From Moringa oleifera (lineage: Eukaryota; Streptophyta; Magnoliopsida; Brassicales; Moringaceae): a DNA stretch of 64,000 nucleotides. The position numbers and the translations under genes are program-made. A model generated the notes under the pieces. The model was given only the letters and a program-made list of their open reading frames with translations, did not search any database and was not told where the DNA came from. The stretch is taken from assembly GCA_021397835.1 (NCBI GenBank), contig JAJFZO010000407.1, forward strand, positions 4,588,001 through 4,652,000, given 5' to 3'. Of the stretch, positions 25,050-36,406 are shown piece after piece (within the stretch, counting starts at the first letter, position 1; every line of letters starts with the position of its first letter).

Positions 25050-25344
25050 GAAAAAGACCAGACTGACGGTTAACGAAAGGATTAAACTATTAACTATAAT
25101 GCATGCGTTGGACTCGTGTTGCCTGGCATGAATCCAAATCTAGTTATTTGACTGAATAAGCCCCTTCGTGTCATCGCACCATGGCTTCATTGCTCCTCCA
25201 TCGCCGCGTGTGTCTACTTACCTGTCCTTTCTTGCCTCGTTGCTCCCTATACTTCCCTATAAATATGGGCTCATCGTTACTCAGTTGGACAGAGTGTTCT
25301 GAGTTTCTGTAGAAAGTGTTGAAGGAATAAGCAAGAGTTCTGCA
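25050..25344 (+). promoter_or_regulatory. Promoter of Em copy 2
   Basis: This aligns clearly with the copy 1 promoter over about 150 bp: the RY element GCATGCG (25101-25107), GGACTCGTGT, CCAAATCTAGTTATTTGACTG and AATAAGC are shared. TATAAATA lies at 25259-25266, 80 bp before the ATG. Both ACGT cores of copy 1 are changed here: CACCATGG at 25177-25184 replaces CACGTGTC, and TACCTGTC near 25219 replaces TACGTGTC. A more distal CACGTC remains at 24850-24855. Confidence 0.75.
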
Positions 25345-25803
25345 ATGGCTTCAGGACAGGATAGGCAAGAGCTGGATGCTAAGGCAAGGCAAGGAGAGAC
25401 TGTGATTCCTGGTGGAACCGGTGGGAAGAGCCTGGAAGCACAAGAGCACCTGGCTGAAGGTAATAGATAATTCCTCATCATGTCTTTTTCTCTTCACTTC
25501 TTTCAAGGATTTACTGTATTGGTTCTATTTCATGCATGACTTTGTGTTGGCTGATTTTGGCGGTGTTGCTGGGATTATTTTTGTTGGATAGGAAGGAGCC
25601 GTAGAGGGCAGACACGAAGGGACCAGCTGGGGACAGAAGGGTACCAGCAGGTGGGCCGCAAAGGTGGACTGAGCACGATGGACAAGTCTGGAGGAGAGCG
25701 TGCTGAAGAGGAAGGTATTGAGATTGACGAGTCTAAGTACAGGGCTTCTGGCGGCAGGACCACCGGCGGTAGGACTACCGCTGGCAGGACTGCTGATGAC
25801 TAA
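25345..25803 (+). CDS. EM6: Em-like group 1 LEA protein, copy 2
   Basis: A 108-aa hydrophilic seed-maturation protein. Exons are 25345-25459 and 25592-25803 (327 bp), with the intron at the same position as copy 1. The start is [21 protein letters not shown] single 20-mer motif ([18 protein letters not shown]) is followed by [19 protein letters not shown] and [13 protein letters not shown]. The C-terminal tail is unusual: a 15-bp/5-residue repeat [15 protein letters not shown] (25750-25794) precedes the final DD, whereas copy 1 stops at GGF. It probably arose by tandem duplication of an Em gene, followed by motif-number change and tail expansion. The Em1/Em6 symbol is chosen by motif number only, so treat orthology as unresolved. 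Confidence 0.94.
25750..25794 (+). repeat. 15-bp coding tandem repeat at the Em copy 2 C-terminus
   Basis: Three 15-bp units encode [10 protein letters not shown] and AGRTA at the end of the reading frame, just before the stop. Confidence 0.9.
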
Positions 25804-26848
25804 ATTCTGGTGGCTACTGGAAAAGCCTTAAGACAAGTCTGCTTTTGTATGTATGGGGTGCCTTTGTGGTTTTCTAGAGTGTTAGGCCTGTAGGCTTGTC
25901 AAAGCAGTTAACAAGAATCAGTTATGTAGTTATGGTCGGTCATTTGTTTTCGTCTTCTCCGTCAGTGTTTTTTGAGACAGTGTACATGTAACACGTGTTT
26001 CGTACTACCCTTAATGGCAAGAGGTGCCTCCCTATCTTTCTTATGTCTCGATCACAAGCAGTCCGTGGTACGAGTGCGCAGTGCTTTACTTAATTACCAC
26101 GCATGTCAGCGTTCAGACATCAGTGAACGGAACGTGGACCTCTGGCTTCTGCACTTCCTGTTTTCTTACAGGTTTATGCTCAATCTGAGACTCGGAATGT
26201 GGACCTCTGGTTTCTGTACTTCTTGTTTTCTTGCAGGTTTATGCTCAATCTGAGACTCTGCAAAAGGAATGTGCGGCTCTGGTTTCTGTACTTCTGGTTT
26301 CCTTACAGGATTATGTTCAATCTGACAATCTGCAATCCAAAGACAGGAGGTTGTAATGGTTTCCAATTTCAGTACCTTTTCATTACATTGCGCGGCCAGC
26401 TTGCTAAGCGTGACAGAAAATCAGAGAACTGGGAGCACCGGAATATTGACATTAATGCTGTGTAAATCAAACAGTCTTGAGCTTTTAATAAAAGTATACA
26501 GGATCAGGAGATGGTGTCTGAATGTTAAATGGAATATGATGGGATGAGAGAAATATGGCCTTTACAGCAGTTGGACTCTGGCCAGGAATCTTACAAATCA
26601 AAGGGACCAAAAATGAAAATTGTGAATATAGGCCAAGAGCGGTGGAATGGAAATATCCTACCTTGTTTTGAAGCCTTATAGAAGGAGAAGATGACAATTC
26701 AGGGTTATTACACAAGCAACATGATACATGAAGGGTACTCCCATTAAATCAGCTTATCCGAGCCAAAATTTTGGTGGGATTTTTTCCCCTTCCATTGCTC
26801 CTCCCTCTCTCTCTCTCTGTTAAATATGTGTTGTGCCAAATGGAGAAA
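25804..26848. other. Convergent intergenic region (Em copy 2 / CHLG)
   Basis: 3' UTRs of Em copy 2 (+) and chlorophyll synthase (-), with a minisatellite at 26131-26335. A (CT)n run lies near 26805. No additional gene is recognised. Open frames here owe their length to the repeat array. Confidence 0.65.
26131..26335. repeat. Minisatellite, three 65-72-bp units
   Basis: Units start at 26131, 26196 and 26268 with AA(C/T)GTG(G/C)(A/G), followed by CTCTGG(C/T)TTCTG(C/T)ACTTC, then (T/C)TTACAGG-type and TTATG(C/T)TCAATCTGA blocks. The third unit has a small insertion. Confidence 0.9.
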
Positions 26849-29800
26849 CTAGTGGCTTGTAGCTAAGGCAGTCACCAACAGACCAAGCACTAGAAAAGGC
26901 TGAGCACTGGCCTGAAATACAAACAATCAACATTGTGTTCAATACTGATACAAGACTGATTTATTTAAAGGGGAACACTTAACCACAAAACCGAAGAAGA
27001 AGGATTGGAGACCTTGTCCATGTGGAAAGACATGAGTAATGAAATAAAGGACAGACCCATCTCAGACAGTATCAAGATAAAGGCTATAGAAAGGTCCTCC
27101 TTCCAGAGAATATGGAACTCACCTGATATTTAACATCATACTTGACAGGGTCTTTTAAGAAGTACTGAAACTGCAGTTCACAGATAATGGCGTTAGTGGA
27201 GATCTGAAAGAAGTAACAAAATATATAATGGTAGAAAAGCTGTATCCTAATACATAAAGGGGATAAAAAGCTCTACCTGAAATACAACTTGTGGGATTAT
27301 TAAAGCAAGGAGTGCTAATGCATAATATGGTTTACCGGCCCCAAGAAGGTATCCTGAACAAATAAATATAGACTGCAGTCAGCCGATTTTCATGGATACT
27401 CTTATTCTGCAAATCCGTGAGGCTCAAACTTTGTGATAGAATGTTAGAGCACCCAATTTTAATATTATATTTGCATTCAAAGGCAGTCAAATCACAAGAT
27501 CTCCAAGAATAAGGGAGAGTATGCCTGTAATTCATTCTTTTGGACAAATACAAATGCTGTAGCTTATGATGTTTTGTCTTCTAGATTATGCCTCTCTTTC
27601 ATCCTTGAGAAACAGTGTGATTTCTTAAACGCTTTATTCAGTAAAAGCAAGGGAAAAGGCAGTTAGCCACTCAGAAGGATAGCATTTGAGTCAGTAGCAA
27701 AATATTGAATTTCTGGCTCAGACAAGGTGTTGACAAGAGTATTGTGGAACAGAGCAGTTGTAACAATCTCTATCAAACATCAACCATGAAGAAACTGTGA
27801 AATAGAAAGCTTTGATGAATGCCACTTATTCAATATTGACTATGACTGTTACGTACCAGCTACAGATATTTGAGTTATGTCAATAGCACCAACACATATC
27901 CATTTAGCAGTTTCAGCACCAAAAGCTACCGGGAGCGACTGTTCAAACAGCAACGATAGAAAACATCAGAAATCCTGCTTCATCAGGTAGGAAGTTATTT
28001 GAAAATATCATATTTGAAAATAGAGAACACCTGAAGTCCTAGAGCTCTATCTCCTTCAATACTTTTGAAGTCATTAACGATGGCAATACCCAACTGAAAT
28101 TTGATGCAGCAAAATATTAGTATCCTTGGAGAATGCTATGAAGAATGTGTATTCAGATACCATGACAAGCATACCCCGGCTATGCTGTACAAGAGAGTGA
28201 GAACAACTATCTCCGGTGTAAGGGTTCCAAACAAAGCTTGACCAGCCCACCTATCAACAAGAAATTGAACAAAACTTAACCAAACAGAAAGATCACCATG
28301 TGCACTGCATAAACATAACATTTCGAGATTGACCCGGAGAGAAATTGAACAAACAACTTTCTCTCCTAAGAGTTATCTACCATCAAAAGTAAGCTGATGA
28401 GAAATCTGATGCAACCTACTTATCAGATTCTCGAGCGCATCCTATGAACAACTAGAAACTATCTATATTTTCTTTTCTCTTTTTCTCTTTTGTTCTTTTT
28501 CTTTTTGGACTGTAAAGAATCCATGGTCGTTGTTCCGTATGGTGACTGCTAATCAGCTATGTTATAATCTTCCCTTAAGTGACAAGAAATCAACGATTGA
28601 GCCAACAATAATCAAAGAAGTCAACATTTCTGGATAGTTATAAGGGAAAATAGAAAGAGAGTACCACACCATGGCAAACTGATATAACTTGCTCCAAGGG
28701 CAAAATTTCCAATCCATCCATTTTGTTTCAGCTGCACAAGATTGGAAACTTCATCAGCGTTTAAGCACATTTTCTTCTATAACACGGAAGGACATAGAAT
28801 AGCTTGATCAGGAAGGCAGGGAATACCTTTAAAGGTGGAGCAGAGTATATGTAAGACAGCAACGATCCACCCAATGCAAGGTAGAAAAGTGTAGGAAAGT
28901 TATGTCCTGCCTGAAAGGGAGAAGGATTCAGCAACTGGCGTTCATCTTGCATATGTTACAGGAAAATTCATTGTACAACCCATCTGAATGACCTACCCAC
29001 ACATCTAATAATCCAGCTAAGCCAAGACCTGCTAAAAGCAGAAACCAGATTTGAGAAATAACCTGCAAGATGTTTTAGGATATATTAGAATAGAACGGAG
29101 TGTCACTGTTCCACATTCATACATTACATTTAGTTGATTTACCTCATTCTCAGATATTGCACCAGATGGAATTGGGCGATACGGTTCGTTGATTGCATCA
29201 ATCTCCCGATCATACCAGTCATTAAGCGTCTAGAGAGCAAACAGCCAATTAGGTTTGCATTGTTCAAGAACAAATCCCTTATTCATCCAAAAAAGCAAGG
29301 TTCCATCCTTTTATTCACGAAAATGATACCTGCGTATAGCCAGTAAGACATGGGCCAGACATTGTCATGCAAATAATTGATCTGGCAACATCCTCCAGAT
29401 TCCAGTGGAAGTTTCCTGCAATGGAGCCAAATCATGTCAGAAGAAAATGCCTAAAGGGACTCATAGTGTTCCTCAATATATTAAACAGGGACATGGTAAT
29501 GAAGTTCACTGGTAAAGTTTAGCCTACAAATAATATCAGCCTCTCAAAATATGACTAACTAGCAGGTGTACGATCACGCAGAACAATCCAGAAATTCATA
29601 AGCCATATCAAATGTAGATCAGCCTCATTCCTAGCCAAGCTTCTATGCTTGCAATTAGATTTCTTAAATAATATCAGCTGTGGTTAAATGCGAAATTAAG
29701 AGGTAGCACATACAGCATTCCGAATTACTTAGATCCTAACATTCCTAAATAAATAATCTCGATATCAACAAAGTCTTAGTGGAGAATATTACTATTATAT

Positions 29801-31350
29801 AGCACTTCCACAGATTCGTGAAGCTAATAAAATAGGAATGAATGGCAGATAAGCCTGAATATTTTATATTATAATTTTGTAGAAATGAAAGACAGAATCA
29901 GATGGAATTCATTAATAACAGCCAAATAATGGAAGATAGTACTTTTCAGAGCAAAGGCAATGCACTCGAGCAAGAAGAGCATGGGTTCACTGTTTGTATA
30001 CCAGAATGCTTCAAGGAGATATTGAAAGACATTTAGCAAAATGATAATGTGACAAACTGAAAGGTCACACGTGCCCCTAGGATGTGGGCAATTTTAAGTT
30101 CATCTGCAGAAATTCCATTCAAAATTGCCAGTCACATATATTGCAAACAAGCATGAAGAATAGCATGTTTTAGTAGATTCTCATAATGCAGAGAGAGAGT
30201 ACCAGAGGCAGCAGCTCCACAAACTACTCCCCAGACCAATGGAGGCCAAGTGACTGGCTTTGTAAGTTGAAGACGTATCTTCCATTTATTCTGCATTATA
30301 AACACGGTGAAATCAACTCTCTTTTGATATGTGTCCACGAACTTGCTTAACTAAAATTTACACCCCAAGAGCATAAACAGTTACTAATTGCATAAATGCT
30401 TGTATTTTAAAAAACCATGCAACATAAACCTAATCTCCTCTCAAATTTATTTTCTTTCCCAAAGATTGAATGCCCATCTTTGAAACTGGATCTATGTGTA
30501 AGTACTCCACATTAAGTTGCTTCTACAGATGATTACCAAACTATCCCTCAACTATATTTTGATTCCATCACACAAAGATAAAGCTTGGCTCGAAACAAAC
30601 AAGTTACTAAATTAGTACACATAATTTGGAATTTTGAAGTAGTGAATTTATCTAAAAAGTACTTAAATTAGAAAAGTAGAAACTATGAACATCAAAAGAA
30701 GAGAACAGAAATTTTTAGAGGGAGCCCATTATTATAATCAAATTCATCCTCTCCATTTTTTTCTTGAACCAGAGAACAAGTTGGACAAGGAATGTAAGTG
30801 AATCTAAGATTAAGTACCCACAGTTTCTTTAGCTGCTCCTTTGATGCCCAGAAGCTGGTTGAAACTAGAACCCCCAGCAGCGGGGGCTTTGTCCGGTGCC
30901 TGAGATTTCACTGCCACACACAGCACATATATTAACAACTACAAGAAATCAAATTTAAAAGACTATTGCCAAGAATCTTCAACAGAAATTCAAACCACTA
31001 GAAACCTTCATTTGTGTCAGTCTCCGTTGCTCTCACTGTCAGTCTCCTCCCTGAGAGAATCATAAATTTTTGAAAAAGCAAAAAAGTAAACCTTGCTAAT
31101 TGGAGTAAGCTTTCTTAATAACAGAACCAGAAATCGCTTTTGGTTGCTGAGAAAGAATAATGCAGGAAAATAAATAAAAACAAAGGAGAGTTGAAATTTT
31201 AAATTTCATAAGCAACCAAACTAGGCATTGACGAGTGAACCCACGGGAGAAAGAAACGGAAGCAGGAGCCCAAGCCGGCCGAGTCCGGTCACGGTTGATG
31301 GTACTGGCTCCAGATAGTCTTATGGACGAGACATTCAGTACCGACGACAT
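26849..31350 (-). CDS. CHLG: Chlorophyll synthase, chloroplastic
   Basis: A UbiA-family membrane prenyltransferase that esterifies chlorophyllide a with geranylgeranyl/phytyl diphosphate, the last step of chlorophyll synthesis, in thylakoids. Fifteen exons (transcript order): 31350-31233, 31050-31006, 30910-30822, 30290-30203, 29415-29330, 29229-29143, 29062-28997, 28910-28827, 28731-28670, 28250-28175, 28093-28031, 27938-27857, 27353-27277, 27170-27123, 26911-26849; 1134 bp, 377 aa. Residues 1 to about 55 form a Ser/Arg-rich transit peptide. The Mg-binding NDWYDREID (145-153) and the second acidic motif NDFKSIEGD (274-282) are intact. Hydrophobic helices include WPPLVWGVVCGAA and FYLALGGSLLSYIYSAPPLK. 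It closely matches Arabidopsis At3g51820 (387 aa, from memory). The exon 1 donor is ambiguous: C|GTCAAT at 31233 or C|GTGGGT at 31245, both in phase. Confidence 0.96.
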
Positions 31351-32529
31351 TGAAACGAGGGAGCTTCTATGTCCTTCAAGCTGGCCTATTGCTGGCAAGA
31401 CGAAACAGAATGAAGAAGAGAGTGAGCTTTGCTCTGCTTCTGGGTAGTGATAAGTCAACCTACAAAAGGACCTTTGTAATGGTTCGTGATGATCATATGG
31501 CACACTGATTGGGACCCAGTTTTACTGATCTGCTCATCCAGAGATGGAACAGCGTGCATCCGTCTTTCTCCCTTAGCTTCCCTTCCCTCCGATAACTGCA
31601 GCGTAATTGATGACACTACAGGTTCTGTAGGATGACGTGGACATTACCTGTCCGTGATTTTTGTGGTCATTGTGAAGATAAACTTCCATACTATGCATCA
31701 AATTTAATATCAATTTGATGTTAAAAAATTTTAAAATATTTCAATATTAAATTTTTTTATTTTTAACTTATTTACATCAAATTAGTATAATAATATTATT
31801 TTAATAATACAAATAATAATTATTAATAAAATATTTATAATATTTATTTATTTAAAAATAATTAATATAAAAATTAATATTATATAATAAATTATTTTTA
31901 AATATTTTTTTAAATTAATAATTTATGAAATTAATGAAGTATTTTAGTTTTAATTAATTTTATAGTTTAAGTCTATGTTACTATGTTTATGATATTATGC
32001 TTTCAATCAACATAAATTTTATTTTTATCGTATTCATCCAAAATTTAAATCATATCATAAATTATAAATTATTATAATTTTTTATATATTTTTAAATAAT
32101 AATTTTGATATTATGTATAATAATATTATTAATAAATTAAATTATTATTATTATTAATTTACATAAAATAAATTTATATATTGAATATTGATCTTATTTT
32201 AAAAATCTTGAAAAAATATTCTTAATGGTATAATTTTTTTCTTAATAGTATGATATATTTATTAAGTTATTCATCAAAAAATATATTTTATTTAAAATTT
32301 TAAAAAATATAATTATATAAAAAATTTTTAAAAAAAAACACATTTGGTGCAGTATCCACCAAATTATCAATTTATATTTGTCGTTTTATTGGAGAATATG
32401 TTAATAGATTTTGAACACCAAAGTAGTATTTTGTTGTCTTAATTAAAGATGGCCTAATAGTCGTCCAGCATAATGAAAGATTTTTTAGAAGTACAATTAA
32501 AGTTGAATATTAATAAAAATAATATTTTA

Positions 32530-33020
32530 AATAAATTTTTATAAAATGTGTAATATTCATTATTTATTGAATTTTTATATTTAAAAATAATAAATTATAT
32601 TTTAATTTATTAATTTAAAATATATTTTAAAATTAAAAATTTAAAATTTAAAAAATTATAGAATAAATATTAATTTAAAATATTTTTATATGTAAAAAAT
32701 ATTAAAGTTATTATAATAAAAAAATTAAATTTTTTAATATAAAAAATATATTTTTAACATTTATTTTGTTAAAATTTTAAAAAAATTATAAATATATATA
32801 TATATATATATTGCATGGAGAATCCAAAATGAAATAAAAAATTTATCTGAATCCTTTTTTAGTCTTATTTAAATATTTTAATAACAAAAAATTTTTAAAC
32901 TTTTGTAATCATTAGAGTTAAATTATTTGAACTAAATTGTATTAATATTTGATTTATTATTTTTTAAACATAAAAATATAATTAATAATATGAGATGAAC
33001 ATTAAGATTTTATATAATTT
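32530..33020. repeat. AT-rich foldback/MITE-like element, copy B
   Basis: A diverged relative of copies A and C. Its left arm lies near 32550-32640 (ATTTTTATATTTAAAAATAA, then TTTAATTTATTAATTT) and its right arm near 32910-33015 (TTTGATTTATTATTTTTTAAACATA..., ACATTAAGATTTTATATAA). The boundaries are approximate because the whole region is A/T. Confidence 0.5.
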
Positions 33021-33116
33021 TTATCTTAATTTTTATAATTATATAATTTTATTTTAGTTTCTATAAAATATTATATTGATATAAGATATAAATGTCATAA
33101 AAAATTAGGATAAAAG

Positions 33117-33642
33117 TATCATAAAATCCTTATGTTTACTCTATATTACCAATAAAATTCTCATATTTAAAAACTGATAAATTAAATATTGATCTATCAA
33201 ATTAGTTTAAATTGAACATTGTTAAAAAGGTTAAAAATTTAGGTATTCAAATTGAAAATCTTATATAACAAATTTTGACTTGAAACTTTTTGCAAACGTA
33301 AAAAAAAATAATAATATTGAAGTCATCGTCATAAAAAGTTTCATAATTTTTTAAATAATTATATTATTTTTAAAAAAATTGATATTATAATTTTTTTAAA
33401 AAATACTTTCAATACCCATAAATTTATAAAACTTTTTATAACAAAATTTAATATTTATTTACATCTATAAAAAAATTAAATCAAAATTTATTACATAGGA
33501 TCTTTAATTTGAATACCAATAATTTTTAAATTTTTTGATAATATTTAATTTAAATTAAATTGATAAATCAAAGTTTTACTTGATATTTTTTAAATGTAAG
33601 GGTTTGATTGGTAAAATATTATAAATATTTAAGGTTTTGTGA
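33117..33642. repeat. AT-rich foldback/MITE-like element, copy C
   Basis: The clearest member, about 525 bp. The left end CATAAAATCCTTATGTTTAC, then TATTACCAAT and TCTCATATTTAAAAA, is mirrored at the right end as TTTTTAAATGTAAGGGTTTG, ATTGGTAA...ATTTAAGGTTTTGTG. The arms are about 180 bp each around a ~160-bp centre. No transposase frame, so it is non-autonomous. Confidence 0.75.
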
Positions 33643-36044
33643 GATTTTTATATAAAATTTTAATTACATAGTTCTTATTTTGTATTTAAAAATATTAATA
33701 ATTATTTTTAATTTAATTTAATTTAAAAAAAATATTTAAAATTAAAATAATCAAATTATTATATTAAAAATGAAAAAAATAATATTATTAAAATAATTAA
33801 AAATTTATTTAAATTTAAAAATGAACTTCATTTTATTTAAATTATTTTTGATATATTTTAATTAGAAAAAATTTTTAATTTTTATAATTTTTATAATTAA
33901 AATTTAATTAAAAATTTAAATATATAATTAATTTAATGATTATAACAAGATTTAAATTGAAAAGCAAATATAATTTGTTTTTGTTTTTGTTTTTATTTTA
34001 AAATAAATAATAAACTATAGAGGTTTTTGATTTTATTTTATCTTTTATGGAAGTTGCACCTATTTGGGCCAGTTGAGGCCGAGCCTGATTCTGAAGGAAG
34101 ACAACCCGAGTGGCCCAGAGGAAGAACAGCTTTTGGTGCAACTTGTATGGAGAAAGAGAGCTTGAGTGTACAGTGTTTGCGTACCACTAAGCCCTCTTTT
34201 TGGATCGCTGAAATCTTTCACATAATGCATTTCGGATCTTCTAATTATTCAAAAAGTTGATTAAAGAAGATTAGATGTGATGTCTTGATTAAAAAATGGA
34301 TTAAAGAAGTAATTAAGAGTGCTGTTTAAGATTCTCGGCCGGATCCTTGCTAGCTCTAAAGTCCTACCAAGGCATGCCTTCTTTATAGTATGGATTGGAT
34401 AAATGTTTAACTATTGGCATGCGATATTCTAAAATTTACAGTAAAAATGAGTTCCACCAAAGTCGTATGAGATTTGATTGAAAGGCAATCAAATCTAGCA
34501 AAATAGATCATCTTGGATTTCCACCCGTAATTTTTTTGAGTTTTGAATGATGAATTTAAATATAAATATAAATTATATTATATTTTAAGTTTAATAAAAA
34601 CAAATTAAATATATGTGTTATTAATATTTTATCATTAATAAACATTTTTAAATAAAAATAATTGATTTAAGATTTTTAAAAGCATGATTTACATAATTTA
34701 ACCTACTCCTGGCACTAGTATATTAAATTAGGTAATAAAACATAAAGTAAACTTATATTATCATAATCATTAAAAACAAACAAAATCATCATGGCACTAA
34801 ATAATTTGTATCAAAGACTTTATGAATTTGCATGACGAAATTCAAATGATTAAAATAAACTTGAATTATATTATAAAAATTAATCCTTTATCCTAGAAAT
34901 CACTTGTAGCCCAAAGGGAAGAATTGCAAGATTCTCTACATATTTCTCCTACACAAATTATTTCTTTTACCCAATCAATATCATTCCCCAAAAATTCAAG
35001 ATGCCTACATTAAATTCCCATACTTCAAGGGAATGTGATTCCTGACTCCACATATCACGGCCAAGTGTCCCCTTGCTTGTTTCGGTTTAATTAATTCTCA
35101 ACCAATTTGCAATTTCACACGACCGAAATTCATATGCCAAATGCTGGGCCTATTCGTGTACAAATCCACCTTTCTTACGTCTTCCCGTATATTCGGCTTT
35201 GTTGCAAGCAACAGGAGCATAAGATGCATAGACAGACCTTATTCTCCCCGTCATTGTTGTGGGTACATGTCATGATTTAATATTAAGATTTGGTGATGAT
35301 CCTATTTTTATATTATATTAATAAAATATGCGTGCTTCATGTGCTAATTAAATAATAATATAAATCAATTGGGCCGAATTATCTTTAGGGTTATGTTGAT
35401 GTTTTTGTTCATATTATAATATAGCTAGATGTTACATGCCCTGAAAAAGTTTGAAGGTCTGTATTGTTTAAAAATATACCCATAAGTGGGTGAAAAGTGA
35501 AGATGTTATACAATAATAGATGATTGGATAGTGAAGTGAAATAAGTTTTACACTATATGAAATCCAAGAGATAAATAATACATTTTTATAAATTATTACT
35601 ATATATTATTTTTTTCTGAAATCATTTACATAAAAAATAGGATTTTTCTAAATCTTAATTAATGCACCTAATAACAAAAAAAAAACCCAAAAAAATCAAC
35701 TTTGAAAATTTTCAATCCATTCAATTTGTGTTCTTATTTTGAAAAAATACTGACATATATTTATTATATTTAAGATTGATGATAAAGGCATGTACTGAAA
35801 TTATGTAAAATATTATTTGTTTCGATGTTAATCATTATTAACATAAATAGCATAATTTTATTTTTTAAAATTTTATTATTTAAAAAATATATTATAATAT
35901 TAAAAATATGTTTAAATTTTATATAATATTTTTTAAATAAAATAATGATTTATGTAAGATTGAGCCATTTAAAAAAATTAGAAAGTAACGTCATGCAACG
36001 ATTAAAAATAAATAAAATAAAATAATTTATTATTAAATAAAAAT

Positions 36045-36406
36045 TCATAAAAATTTTAATAAATATCTTACATTATCAATTAAGTCTCTATTTTAAAAAG
36101 TAATAAATCAATCTATCTATCGATTTTAAATTAAATTAAAGTATATAAAATATTTTAAAATTAAATATATTTAAATTAAAAAATTTATATCATAAATTTT
36201 ATTTTATTTTTTTATAAATATAAAAGTATATCAAATTTTTGAAAAATAAATTAGAAAATAAATGAATAATTTATTTAAATTATTTTAAATATTTAATAAT
36301 AAAAATATTTTTAATTTTATAATTATTTAAAATAATAAATTAAATTTTGATTTATTTTTATAAAAAAAAATTGAATAAGACATGTAATAAACATTAAGAT
36401 TCACTT
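36045..36406. repeat. AT-rich foldback-like element, copy D (short)
   Basis: The left arm near 36050-36200 (TCTTACATTATCAATTAAGTC, then AAAGTAATAAATCAATCTATC) resembles copies A and C. The right end near 36331-36406 includes AATTTTGATTTATTTTTAT and AACATTAAGATTCAC. The centre is shorter than in copy C. Confidence 0.45.

Larger units (their letters stand above)
31351..34020. other. CHLG promoter side and AT-rich block
   Basis: 31351-31690 is of balanced composition and should hold the CHLG 5' UTR and promoter. I could not assign a TATA. From 31690 onward the sequence is almost all A/T, with two foldback elements (listed separately) and a (TA)n run near 32796-32812. No gene is seen. Confidence 0.65.

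Noticed and set aside
34027..34260. 77-codon + strand open frame in the AT desert
   Set aside because: No recognisable motif, no splice-linked neighbour and no codon pattern; kept only as part of a composition island.
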